A stretch of DNA of 47,039 bases from Nitrospirae bacterium CG2_30_70_394. GTDB taxonomy: Bacteria; CG2-30-53-67; CG2-30-70-394. The position numbers were made by a program, and so were the translations under genes. Below are positions 38,536 to 46,944 of this stretch, in pieces. Position 1 is the first letter of the stretch; each line of letters opens with the position of its first letter. The stretch lies in the NCBI GenBank assembly GCA_001873295.1, contig MNYW01000083.1, forward strand, positions 1 through 47,039. Reading direction: 5' to 3'. The notes under the pieces were generated by a model. The model made no database searches. It was not told the origin of the DNA and was given only the letters and a program-made list of their open reading frames with translations.

Positions 38536-38720
38536 CGCGGAGGGGGTGGCGCCGGCGGTGAAGCAACCGGAGAACGGTGCGCGCCGGCGCGAAGGGGCGC
38601 CGCGGGTCGGGGACTTTTCGAGTGCGAGCGTGGGTTGCCAGCGCCGTGGCGGGCGCGGCCGTGCCCAGTGGGGTGGGGTTTGCCACGGTGGGGCTACCAC
38701 GGCGCCGGCGCGGAGCAGCG

Positions 38721-40751
38721 ATGGTCCCCCCCTTCACCAACGACCTGATCCACGAGACCAGCCCATATCTCTTGCAGCACGCCCACCAACCGGTGGCGTG
38801 GCGGCCGTGGGGGGAGGCGGCGTTGGCGGCGGCGCTCCAGCTCGATCGGCCGATCCTGCTATCCATCGGCTACGCCGCTTGCCACTGGTGCCACGTGATG
38901 GCCCACGAGTCGTTCGCGGACGCGGAGACCGCCCGCTTCATGAACGACCACTTCATCTGCATCAAGGTCGATCGCGAGGAGCGGCCCGACCTCGACCAGC
39001 TCTACCAGACCGCGTTGCAGCTCCTCACCGGGCGCGCCGGTGGCTGGCCCCTGACCCTCTTCCTCACCCCCGCTGGCGCGCCGTTTTTCGGCGGCACCTA
39101 TTTTCCGCCCGCCGACCGCCATGGCCTCCCCGCCTTCCGCCGGGTCCTCGCCGGGGTGGCGCGCCACTACCGGGAGCAGCGGGGAGAGGCGGCGGCGGAC
39201 GGCGGCCGGGTGGTGGCGGCGCTGGCGGAGATGGAGGCGGCGAGCCCGCCCGGGAGAGTCGGCGCGCCCCTCGTGGCCGGCGCGGTGGAGGAGATCGCCG
39301 CCCAGGTCGACCCGGTCCACGGCGGCGTCGGCGGCGCCCCCAAGTTTCCCCAGACCGCCTGCCTCACCCTGCTGTTGCGCGCCGGCGGCCGGGCGCGCGC
39401 GCTGGCGCTGCTCACCCTCGACGCGATGGCCGCGGGCGGCATCTACGACCACGTGGGTGGTGGCTTCGCCCGCTACTCGACCGACGAGCTGTGGCTCGTC
39501 CCGCACTTCGAGAAGATGCTCTACGACAACGGCCTACTCGCCGCCCTCTACCTGGAGGCGTACCAGGTGACCGGCAAGCGCGCCTACGCGCGGGTGGTGG
39601 AGGAGACCCTCCGCTATCTCCAGCGCAACCTCTACCGCGACGGCGGCGGCTTCTACGCCAGCCAGGACGCGGACAGCGAGGGGGTGGAGGGGCGGTACTA
39701 CGTCTGGAGCCGCGCTCAGATCGACGCCCTTCTCGGCAGTGAAGCCGAGCTGTTTTGCCGCGCCTACGGGGTGAGCCAGGCGGGCAACTGGGAGGGGCAG
39801 AACATCCTCCATTTGGCCCGTTCGACCGCCGCGCTGGCGGCGGAGACGGGGGTAGCGCCTCCAGCATTGGACGAGCTTTTGGCCCGCGGCCGCGCGCGCT
39901 GCCTCGCCGCCCGCGAACAGCGCCCTGCCCCGTCCACCGACACCAAGGTGATCATGAGTTGGAACGGCATGGCGATCTCCGCCTGCGCCCGCGCCGCCCT
40001 CTGCCTCGATCTCGACTGGGCACTGGCGATGGCCACCGCGAGCGCCGACTTCCTGTGGGAGGCGAGTTGGCGCGCCGGCCGCCTCCACCGCACCTGGACC
40101 GACGGCGCGGCGCGCCACGATGGCGTCCTCGACGACTACGCCTACCTTGGCGCCGCCCTCCTCGACCTCTACGAGGCGACCGGTGAGGGGCGCTTCCTGG
40201 CGCGCGGGGCCACCCTCGGCGAGGCGATCGTCGACCGCTTCTTCGCCGGCGACGGAAGCGGCTTCTACCTCACCGCCGAGGATGACGACCGCCTCATCCA
40301 CCGGCCGCGCGCGCGCCATGACCAGTCGATCCCGTCAGGGGCGGCGGCGGCGTGCGCCCTGCTCCTGCGCCTGGCGGTGTTCACCGACAACGCGCGGCTG
40401 CAAGAGGCGGCAGAGCAGACCCTCGCGCACCACGCCGGCGCCATGGCCGCCCAGCCGGTCGCCTACGCCGGTCTGTTGGCGTGCGTCGAACCCGTCCTCG
40501 ATCCGCCCGTGGAGATCACCCTGGTGGGCGACCCAAGCGCGCGCCGCGCCTGGGTCCGCCGCCTTGCCCAGCTCCACCTCCCGCACCGTGGGGTCTGCCA
40601 CCTGCCGTGCGACCCGCCGGTGGCCGGCGCCATCGCCGCCGGCAAAGAGGCCCAGGGCGGCGGGGTCACTTGCTACCTGTGTCGCCACACTACCTGCACC
40701 CCGCCGATGCGCCGCTGGGAGGAGCTGGAGCGGGCGCTGGCGGGTGGCTGA
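38721..40751 (+). CDS. DUF255 / YyaL-type thioredoxin-domain protein
   Basis: A 676-residue protein of the widespread YyaL/SSP411 family. An N-terminal thioredoxin-like domain starts [19 protein letters not shown] and has a CHWCH motif (Cys54, Cys57). The rest is a six-hairpin glycosidase-like alpha/alpha barrel with GGAPKFPQ and [14 protein letters not shown] motifs. The family function is not established; sugar epimerase or redox roles have been proposed. The ATG at 38721 matches the family start, although the open frame extends 48 codons upstream. Base composition is like its neighbours. Confidence 0.88.
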   Translation: MVPPFTNDLIHETSPYLLQHAHQPVAWRPWGEAALAAALQLDRPILLSIGYAACHWCHVMAHESFADAETARFMNDHFICIKVDREERPDLDQLYQTALQLLTGRAGGWPLTLFLTPAGAPFFGGTYFPPADRHGLPAFRRVLAGVARHYREQRGEAAADGGRVVAALAEMEAASPPGRVGAPLVAGAVEEIAAQVDPVHGGVGGAPKFPQTACLTLLLRAGGRARALALLTLDAMAAGGIYDHVGGGFARYSTDELWLVPHFEKMLYDNGLLAALYLEAYQVTGKRAYARVVEETLRYLQRNLYRDGGGFYASQDADSEGVEGRYYVWSRAQIDALLGSEAELFCRAYGVSQAGNWEGQNILHLARSTAALAAETGVAPPALDELLARGRARCLAAREQRPAPSTDTKVIMSWNGMAISACARAALCLDLDWALAMATASADFLWEASWRAGRLHRTWTDGAARHDGVLDDYAYLGAALLDLYEATGEGRFLARGATLGEAIVDRFFAGDGSGFYLTAEDDDRLIHRPRARHDQSIPSGAAAACALLLRLAVFTDNARLQEAAEQTLAHHAGAMAAQPVAYAGLLACVEPVLDPPVEITLVGDPSARRAWVRRLAQLHLPHRGVCHLPCDPPVAGAIAAGKEAQGGGVTCYLCRHTTCTPPMRRWEELERALAGG

Positions 40752-40909
40752 CACCGGTGGCGGGATTGGGGACAATGGCGGTTTGCGGGCGCGGCGACCG
40801 GCCGCGACCGCGTTGGGTTCACCGCCGGGCCGTTGGGCGAGCGCCAGCCCACCGGGCTGGCCGGCGCCCGGGGGTTGGCGGGCAGATAGGTAGAAGAGAG
40901 CGAGAAACC

Positions 40910-42358
40910 ATGAGCCCTGAGACCGCCGCGATCCCCGCCATCCATTTCGGCACCGACGGCTGGCGGGCGCCGCTCGGCTGCGGCCCCACCTTCCTGCAGG
41001 TCGGCAGGATCGCCGCGGCGGTGGCCGACTGGCTCGCCGAGGAGGGGTGGCACGGCCGGCCGGTGGCGATCGGCTACGACACCCGCCTGCTGGCTTCGGT
41101 GCTGGCGGAGGAGGCGGCGCGGGTCCTGGCTGGCCGCGGCGTTGCGGTGCGCCTCGCCAAGACCTTCATCCCGACTCCGTGTCTCTCCTACATGGTCACC
41201 GCCGAGACCTGCGCCGCGGGGCTGATGATCACCGCCAGCCACAACGCACCGAACTACATCGGGGTGAAGGTGAAGGCGTCCCACGGCGGCTCCATCGACG
41301 ACGCTGCCGCGGCCAGGATCGCGGCGCGGGCCAGCACGCTGGTTGGGGCCGACCTGCCGCCGCTCACCACCACCTTCGACGGCCTCAAGCGGGCGAAGCA
41401 GATTTCCGTGGTGGATGAGCGGCGCGCCTACCTCGCCCACATGCTCCGTTGCCTCGGCCCGGTGCCCGAGCGACGGTGCAGCTTCTCCCTGCTCGCCAGC
41501 TCCATGCGCGGCGCCACCCAAGGGCTCTTGCCCCAGGCATTCGCCGACCGGGGGTTGAACATCAGCGAGATCGAGAACGAGCGCGACGTCACCTTCGGCG
41601 GCCGCAAGCCGGAGCCGGTGGCGGCCAACCTCGCGTTGGAGCGCAAGCTGCGCATCCTCTGGGATCGCGACGTGGTCTTCGTCACCGACGGCGACGGCGA
41701 CCGCCTGGCGTTGATCGACGAGCGCGACCGGGTGCTCACCGCCCACGACCTCTTCCTCATCCTCCTTCGCCACCTGGTGGAGGTGCGCGGGCAGCGCGGC
41801 GCGGTGCTGCACGCGGTCAACCTGTCGCGCGCCATCCCGGCGATGGCGCGCCACTACGGCCTTCCCGAGCGGCGCGTCCCGGTGGGGTTCAAACACGTGG
41901 CCGCGGCGATGGTCAGCGGCGACGTTCTCATCGGCGGCGAGGAGGCGGGGGGGATCGGCATCCAGGGCTATCTCAAGGAGCGCGACGCGATCTACCTAGC
42001 GCTGTTGGTGGCGGAGGCGATGTGGGAGCGGCGCCAGCTCCTCGGCCGGATGGTGGATGAGTTGCGCGCGGAGTTTGGGGTTGGCCCGTACGAGCGGCGT
42101 GACCTCACCCTGACCGCAAGCGAGCGGGCGCGGGCGAACGAGCGGCTCGCCGGCGAGGTCCCGGCGACCTTGGGCGGCCGTGCGGTGGTCGAGGTCGATC
42201 GGATCGACGGCCTGCGCCTCACCCTCGACGACACCACCTGGCTCCTCGCCCGCCCGTCCGGCACCGAGCCTTTGGTGCGCCTCTACGCGGAGGCCGCCCC
42301 CGGCGGCGACCCCGCGCGCTGGCTCGACGCCGCGCAGGCGTGGCTCATCGCGCCGTAG
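40910..42358 (+). CDS. Phosphoglucomutase/phosphomannomutase family protein
   Basis: A 482-residue alpha-D-phosphohexomutase that moves phosphate between C1 and C6 of a hexose phosphate. Visible motifs: FGTDGWRA at the start, the phosphoserine loop TASHNAPNYIG (Ser110), the metal loop DGDGDRLAL, the sugar-binding loop GGEEAGGIG and the phosphate-binding loop RPSGTEPLVR. Precise substrate (glucose, mannose or glucosamine phosphate) cannot be decided. The ATG at 40910 follows AAGAGAGCGAG. A repeat-rich gap follows it. Confidence 0.9.
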   Translation: MSPETAAIPAIHFGTDGWRAPLGCGPTFLQVGRIAAAVADWLAEEGWHGRPVAIGYDTRLLASVLAEEAARVLAGRGVAVRLAKTFIPTPCLSYMVTAETCAAGLMITASHNAPNYIGVKVKASHGGSIDDAAAARIAARASTLVGADLPPLTTTFDGLKRAKQISVVDERRAYLAHMLRCLGPVPERRCSFSLLASSMRGATQGLLPQAFADRGLNISEIENERDVTFGGRKPEPVAANLALERKLRILWDRDVVFVTDGDGDRLALIDERDRVLTAHDLFLILLRHLVEVRGQRGAVLHAVNLSRAIPAMARHYGLPERRVPVGFKHVAAAMVSGDVLIGGEEAGGIGIQGYLKERDAIYLALLVAEAMWERRQLLGRMVDELRAEFGVGPYERRDLTLTASERARANERLAGEVPATLGGRAVVEVDRIDGLRLTLDDTTWLLARPSGTEPLVRLYAEAAPGGDPARWLDAAQAWLIAP

Positions 42359-42874
42359 GGGCGGGGCCGGGGTGGAGGTAGAAAGGGGGAGGGCAGAGGT
42401 GAGGGGGGGCGCGGACGCCGCGATCGGGAGGCGCGGGAAAGGGAAGATGGCTTGTAGAGCGGGCCCCGAACCACTGCGAATGGGCGCGAATCGGGGAGGG
42501 AAGGAGGCGAGGAACGCGCGGGAGGAGGTAGATAGAAAGAGGTGGGTGTCGCAAGCGAAGCAATCGGGCGAGGTGCGGGCCGGGAAGGTGCGCTCGCGCG
42601 GCGCCACCGCACCGGGGGGTGAAGCGCCGCCCCTTCCTACCTCCTACTACCTTCCTTTGCGTTGCGTTGTGTCCATCCCCCCTGGCTTCCGTCCTTCACC
42701 CCCCCCTCCCCCCTGTTGGTTACCTTCCCCTCCGCGCCTCTGCGCCTCTGCGCGAGCCCGTCTTTCCAGGCCCCACGGTGGTTGGCGATGCGGCTGGCGA
42801 CGCCGGCGCACGAATCGACGCTACACTGGCGAGCGGGCGGCGAGCGGAGAGGGCGCGGCTCGGGAGGAGAGGCG
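42359..42874. other. 516-bp gap before the V-ATPase genes
   Basis: Mostly occupied by dispersed repeat copy A and its inverted partial modules at 42631-42660 (pyrimidine tract) and 42741-42775 (CTCTGCGCGAGCCCG). The V-ATPase promoter should lie between about 42775 and 42875, but no good hexamers are seen. Confidence 0.55.
42374..42660 (+). repeat. Dispersed intergenic repeat, copy A
   Basis: Purine tract GGAGGTAGAAAGGGGGAGGG, then GGGAAGATGGCTTGTAGAGC at 42441, CTGCGAATGGGCGCGAATCG, a second tract GGAGGTAGATAGAAAG, GCAATCGGGCGAGGTGCGGG, and a closing pyrimidine tract (CCTTCCTACCTCCTACTACC) in inverted orientation to the first. Clearly homologous to copy B over most of its length, with indels. 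Confidence 0.75.
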
Positions 42875-43216
42875 ATGGTGGAACGACCCGCAGGGGAGGT
42901 AGCGGCGGCTCAGGGCATCGCGGCGGTCCTCGCCGCGGAGCGCGACGCGCGGGACGCGGTGGCGGCGGCGCGCGTGGCGGCGGCGGAGATCGTCGCCGCG
43001 GGCCGGGCGCGGGCGCGCACAATCTTGGAGCGCGGCGAGCAGCGGCTCACCCGGGCGCGAGAGCGGGTCGAGGGGCGGGTCGCCGGGCGGATCGCCGCGT
43101 TGGAAGAGAAGGCGGAGCGCCTGCAAGGGCCGGTGGAGGTGGACGACGCCACCCTCCAGCGCCTGGCCGGTGCGGTGCAGCGGCTGGCGGCGGAGCTCAC
43201 CGGGGGGGAGGCGTGA
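42875..43216 (+). CDS. V-type ATPase peripheral-stalk coiled-coil subunit (G/H or E-like)
   Basis: A 113-residue, almost fully helical protein rich in Ala, Arg and Glu, with a continuous coiled coil from about residue 10 to 85 (RDARDAVAAARVAAAEIVAA, then RARARTILERGEQRL). This is the pattern of the small stator subunit (AhaH/G) of archaeal and bacterial V/A-type ATPases. Function is inferred mainly from position, directly before C, I and K genes. It could instead be a shortened subunit E. The ATG follows GGGAGGAGAGG and the stop overlaps the next start (GTGA). Confidence 0.65.
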   Translation: MVERPAGEVAAAQGIAAVLAAERDARDAVAAARVAAAEIVAAGRARARTILERGEQRLTRARERVEGRVAGRIAALEEKAERLQGPVEVDDATLQRLAGAVQRLAAELTGGEA

Positions 43217-43920
43217 GGGCCACCTTTGCCTACGCCCAGGCGCGGATCGGCGCGCGGCTGGCGCGCCACCCGGAGGCGGCGGTGTGGGGTCATCTCGCCA
43301 CCGCCCGCACGGTGGCCGCCTACCTGACCGCGGCGCGCCGCTCACCGGTGGCGCCGTGGCTCGCCAGCCTCGCCTCCACCGCCACCGCCCATGAGATCGA
43401 ACGCACCCTGCGCGCCGAGGTACGGCGGGCGGTGGCGGAGGTGGCGGGCTGGGTCACCCCGGCGTGGCGACCGGCGGTGGGATGGCTGCGCCACCTGACG
43501 GTGGTGGAGCTGCTGGCGGGGGTGTGGAGCGGGGAGGCGGTGGCCTGGCTGGCGCCGGACCCCGCCCTCGCCGCCTATGGGGGCGGGGAGGGGGCCCTTG
43601 CTTCCCTCGGCCTGACCGAGGTGGCGGCGGCGGTGCGCGCGGGTACCTCGCCGCTCGCCGCCTGGCTCGACGGCTGGCAGAGGCGGTGGCCCGACGCCTC
43701 CCCAGCGCCGCTGGCCGATCGGTTACGCCGCCTGGGTTCGCCCTCTCTGGGGGCGGGCGACGCGGCACAGGGGGTGCGCCGGGCGCTCCTCCACCTGATC
43801 CACCGCCAGGCGGCGGAGCCGGTCGTCCCCCTTGCCTACCTCACCCTGGTGGTCCTCGACCTCGCGACCCTGCGCGGCGAGCTGGTGGCGCGCGCCTGCT
43901 TCGAGGGGGGCGAGGGGTGA
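43213..43920 (+). CDS. V-type ATPase subunit C-like (AC39/V0D) protein, short
   Basis: A 235-residue helical protein. Its start, RATFAYAQARIGARL, fits the N-terminal YxYANARV signature of subunit C, the cup that connects the rotor axle to the membrane ring. It is about 100 residues shorter than usual for the family, and the rest is Ala/Leu/Trp-rich with few recognisable motifs. It starts with GTG overlapping the upstream stop and ends overlapping the subunit I start, both by 4 bp. Position in the operon supports the call as much as sequence does. Confidence 0.65.
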   Translation: MRATFAYAQARIGARLARHPEAAVWGHLATARTVAAYLTAARRSPVAPWLASLASTATAHEIERTLRAEVRRAVAEVAGWVTPAWRPAVGWLRHLTVVELLAGVWSGEAVAWLAPDPALAAYGGGEGALASLGLTEVAAAVRAGTSPLAAWLDGWQRRWPDASPAPLADRLRRLGSPSLGAGDAAQGVRRALLHLIHRQAAEPVVPLAYLTLVVLDLATLRGELVARACFEGGEG

Positions 43921-45722
43921 GCCTCCGTCCCCGTCCGGCCCGCTGGTTCGAGCTGGTGGTGGTGCGCGGCGAGGCGATGCGTGCCGCCGCGTCGCTCGCC
44001 GCCACCGGCGCAATGGAGGTTGAGGCTTTGCCCGGCGCCCCCCTGCACGGCGCCTCCCTCACCCGTTCGATTGCCCGCTTTCGCGACCTCGCCCGCCGCC
44101 ACGGTCGCTACTGGCCGGCGGTGGAGGTGGCTCTCTCTCCCCTGACCCGGTCACCGCGGCCGGCGGTGGCCGCGGCCTTGCGCCGTCTCGCCCGGTGGGA
44201 GCGGGAGGGCGAGGCGACGATCCGCCTCCTCCAGGGGTTCGAGGCGGAGCGCGACCGGTTGCGCCTCTGGCAGACGGTGGCAGGAAGGCTGGGCGCCAGC
44301 GGGGTGGAGGTGGCGGGCCTGCTCGCGGCCGGCCCCGCCCTGGCGGTGGAGGTTGCCCTCCTCCCCGCGGTCGCCGCCCGGCTGGGGGTGGCGCGCCCGA
44401 TCCTCACCCTGCAGGTGGCCCTCGACAGTAGCCGCACGGCGGTGGTGCTGGTGGGCCCGCCGCCCGAGGTGGCCCGCGAGGTGAGCCGCCTGGTGGAGCT
44501 GCGGGGCCGGCTCCTTACCCGCCTGGCGTGGCCCGGCGGGGAGGAGTTGGTGGGGTGGCTGGCGGCGCGCCTGGCCACGGTGGAGGGGGAGATCGAACGC
44601 GCCTATGTCGCCCTCTTCGCCCTGGCGGAGCGGCTGGACCTCGCCGCCGCCCTCGCCGACCTCACCACCGTCGCCTGGTTCGTCGAGCGGGTCGGGCCGG
44701 TGGCGGCCACCCCCCTCTTCCTTCGTCTCACCGGCTGGACCTCCGACCCCGCCGCCTTGGTGCGCGCCTTGGAATGGGATGGGGTGGCGGCGCTGCTGAC
44801 CCTGCCGCAGCCGCCCGCCGGGGTGCGGCCGCCGTCGCTGCTGGTGAACCCGCCGTGGGTCCGTCCCTTCGAGCTCTTTGCCCAGGCGTTGGGCACCCCG
44901 GGAGAGGGGGAGGTGGACCCGTCGCCGTTGCTCGCCGTGGTGGTGCCGCTGCTGTTTGGCTACATGTTCGGCGACGTCGGCCAAGGCCTGGTCCTGGCGG
45001 CGCTCGGAATCGGACTGTGGCGGCGCGGGCCGGTGGCGCGGCTGCTCGCCGCCGGTGGCGTCGCCGCCGCCCTCTTCGGCCTCCTCTTTGGCTCCCTCTT
45101 CTGCCGCGTCGATCTCCTCTCCCCCCTCTGGCTGCACCCCCTCGACCAGCCAATCGCACTCCTCGTTTTTCCGATCGTTGCCGCGGTCCTCCTCCTCGCC
45201 GGCGGCCTCTGCCTCGCCGGGTTGGAGGCGGTGTGGGTGGGGGAGGGGGGGCGGTGGCTGCGGGAGGAGGGGGCGCTCCTCTTCGTCTACCTCGGCCTCG
45301 CCGGCGGCATCGCCTTCCGGCCGCTTTTCGGCCTGGCGGTGGTTGGGGCCCTCTACCATCTGGCGGTGGCACTCCTCGCCGGTGGCGGGGCCGGAGCCGC
45401 CGTCGCCCTGGGCCGGCTGGTGGAGGAGGGTCAGCGGCTGGGGGTGAACACCCTCTCCTTTGCGCGGGTCGGCGCCTTTGCCCTCGCCCACGCCGGCCTC
45501 GCCTCGGTGGTGGTTACCCTCGCCCACGCCGCGGGCCCCTTGGCGCCGCTGGTCTGGGTGGTGGGCAACGCGGCGGTCATCGTGCTGGAGGGGCTGATCG
45601 TCTCCATCCAGACCACCCGCCTCGTCCTCTTCGAGTTCTTCGCCCGCTTCCTGCGCGGCGAAGGGCGGCCGTTCCAACCCCTCACCCCGCCCACCCTCGC
45701 GGAGGTCGGCCATGGTGGGTGA
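43917..45722 (+). CDS. V-type ATPase subunit I (a-type, ion channel half)
   Basis: A 601-residue subunit with a long cytoplasmic helical half (about 1-330) and a membrane half of seven to eight helices. PPSLLVNPPWVRPFELFAQA and VPLLFGYMFGDVGQGLVLA are highly characteristic of the family. RLGVNTLSFARVGAFALAHAGL includes the conserved helix Arg (LSFARV) that works against the rotor Glu, and LIVSIQTTRLVLFEFFARF closes the domain. Starts with GTG in a GTGA overlap. Its 3' end, with the stop codon, is repeated 72 bp downstream. Confidence 0.93.
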   Translation: MSLRPRPARWFELVVVRGEAMRAAASLAATGAMEVEALPGAPLHGASLTRSIARFRDLARRHGRYWPAVEVALSPLTRSPRPAVAAALRRLARWEREGEATIRLLQGFEAERDRLRLWQTVAGRLGASGVEVAGLLAAGPALAVEVALLPAVAARLGVARPILTLQVALDSSRTAVVLVGPPPEVAREVSRLVELRGRLLTRLAWPGGEELVGWLAARLATVEGEIERAYVALFALAERLDLAAALADLTTVAWFVERVGPVAATPLFLRLTGWTSDPAALVRALEWDGVAALLTLPQPPAGVRPPSLLVNPPWVRPFELFAQALGTPGEGEVDPSPLLAVVVPLLFGYMFGDVGQGLVLAALGIGLWRRGPVARLLAAGGVAAALFGLLFGSLFCRVDLLSPLWLHPLDQPIALLVFPIVAAVLLLAGGLCLAGLEAVWVGEGGRWLREEGALLFVYLGLAGGIAFRPLFGLAVVGALYHLAVALLAGGGAGAAVALGRLVEEGQRLGVNTLSFARVGAFALAHAGLASVVVTLAHAAGPLAPLVWVVGNAAVIVLEGLIVSIQTTRLVLFEFFARFLRGEGRPFQPLTPPTLAEVGHGG

Positions 45723-45795
45723 GAATCGAAACTCGCGGACATGCCAGCGATGTGGTGCGCGCCCACCCTCGCGGAGGTCGGCCATGGTGGGTGAG
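45688..45795. repeat. Direct repeat pair, 36 bp each with a 36-bp spacer, duplicating the subunit I 3' end
   Basis: Exact copies lie at 45688-45723 and 45760-45795 (CGCCCACCCTCGCGG start, GGTGGGTGAG end). Each copy contains the last codons and stop of the subunit I gene (TLAEVGHGG then TGA). The 72-bp period keeps frame. CCCACC and GGTGGG within the repeat are inverted. Confidence 0.85.
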
Positions 45796-46043
45796 CGCGA
45801 TGGCCTGCCTCCCCTGCACCAGGTTGGTCCTAAGGCTCTCTCGCGGGTTGTTTCGGGGGAGGTGCGGGTGTCGGTGGCCCGGTGGCTCGCACGGCTCTCT
45901 CGCGGGTCACCCCCTCGCCCCGCCGAGCCTTCCCCCCCTTTGCGCCCGCTGGGGCTCTGGGCGAGCCTCCCCTTGTTGGTGGCGACCCCGCGCGTTGTTC
46001 CTGTCGCCGACCCCGCACCCTGTAGAACCCCAAGGAGGTTCCT
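45723..46043. other. 321-bp gap between subunits I and K
   Basis: Unusually large for this operon, whose earlier genes overlap. It contains the second copy of the subunit I tail, then GGCTCTCTCGCGGGT at 45834-45848 and 45893-45907 (59-bp spacing). No gene; a perfect AAGGAGG ribosome binding site for subunit K is at 46032-46038. Confidence 0.6.
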
Positions 46044-46385
46044 ATGCGTCTGAAGCTCACCGTCGTGCTCTCCCTCGTCACCCTGCTGTTCGCCGGGGGC
46101 GCCACCTGGCTCCTCCTTGGCGCGGTCCCCGCCCTCGCCGCCGGGGCGGGGATGGAGCTGGACCCCGGGATCTGGCGCTGGGGGATGGTCGCCGCCGCGG
46201 GAGCCACCGGCCTCTCGGTCCTGGCCGCGGCCTACGCGGTGGCGGTGGTCGGGTCGGCGGCTGCCGGCGCCTTGGCGGAAAAGCCCGAGCTCTTCGGCCG
46301 CCTGCTCATCTTCGTCGGCCTGGCGGAGGGGATCGCGATCTACGGCCTGATCGTGTCGATCCTCATCCTCAACCGGCTGGGCTAA
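46044..46385 (+). CDS. V-type ATPase subunit K (c-ring proteolipid)
   Basis: A 113-residue proteolipid. An N-terminal hydrophobic segment (about 5-34, possibly a cleaved signal as in Thermus) is followed by one hairpin of two helices. The ion-carrying carboxylate is Glu95 in LAEGIAIYGL, and AEKPELFGRLLIF is the conserved polar loop. One hairpin per subunit, rather than two, resembles Thermus and F-type c subunits, which suits ATP synthesis as well as pumping. Whether the ion is H+ or Na+ cannot be decided by eye. Strong AAGGAGG ribosome binding site. Confidence 0.92.
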   Translation: MRLKLTVVLSLVTLLFAGGATWLLLGAVPALAAGAGMELDPGIWRWGMVAAAGATGLSVLAAAYAVAVVGSAAAGALAEKPELFGRLLIFVGLAEGIAIYGLIVSILILNRLG

Positions 46386-46944
46386 GGGTTGGCCGCCGCT
46401 CCCCCGCGGGGCTGCGGCGGGCCAAGTAGGAGGTAGGAAAGGGGAGGAGGGAGGCGAGGGTGGGGTCGCGGGGGAACCGCCGCCTTGGTCGCGGCCTGAA
46501 AGGCGGGTGTCGCGCGGAGGGGCGGCGCGGGGGAGGGAAGATGGCTTGTCGAGCGGGCCGCAAACTGCGAACGGGCGCGAATCGTGGACGGGGAGGAGAC
46601 GAGGGCCGCGCTGGAGTTGGCGATCGGCTCCGCCCGGCGTGCACCTCGGCGCCCCCGTGGTCACGACCGGTCGCCCCGCTTTGGGTCTTGGTCTCTTCGT
46701 GTGACGCGGCCGTTTTGCCTTCGCGCGCCTCCCTGTTGGGCGGCTGCACGTTTTGCGGCTCCTCGTCACGGTCGCCAAAGTGCGACAGACTCCTGGAGGT
46801 CGGTCGCTTGGGTGATCGAGTGGGAAGGCCGGCGCTGACCCGCGGACGACGGGGTGGGGTCGAGAAGGAGGTCGTTGCAAGGCCACCTGACCCCACTCCA
46901 CCCCCATCGCCTCTGCTCCTTCCTACCTCCCTCCTCCCTCCCCC
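46386..46944. other. 559-bp gap between subunit K and the next V-ATPase gene
   Basis: Occupied by dispersed repeat copy C, further low-complexity sequence, and a closing pyrimidine tract at 46917-46944 that abuts the next ATG. I find no convincing gene in it. Confidence 0.55.
46425..46690 (+). repeat. Dispersed intergenic repeat, copy C (modules rearranged)
   Basis: Purine tract AGTAGGAGGTAGGAAAGGGG, then CTGAAAGGCGGGTGTCGCGC (matching the distal end of copies B and D), then GGGAAGATGGCTTGTCGAGC at 46535 and CTGCGAACGGGCGCGAATCG, ending with GTCACGACCGGTCGC shared with copy B. The module order differs from copies A and B. Confidence 0.7.

Larger units (their letters stand above)
38247..38720. 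other. 474-bp divergent gap between clpS and the DUF255 gene
   Basis: It should hold the promoters of both transcripts. Visible elements are a tandem 13-bp repeat (ACCACACGGCAGC, twice, 38271-38296), a possible RAYT-linked repeat at 38298-38336 and dispersed repeat copy D at 38386-38535. No gene is evident. Confidence 0.5.

Noticed and set aside
44151-46907. 918-codon minus-strand frame opposite the V-ATPase genes
   Set aside because: It is antisense to genes with clear V-ATPase motifs and consists of Gly/Glu/Arg/Pro-rich low complexity.
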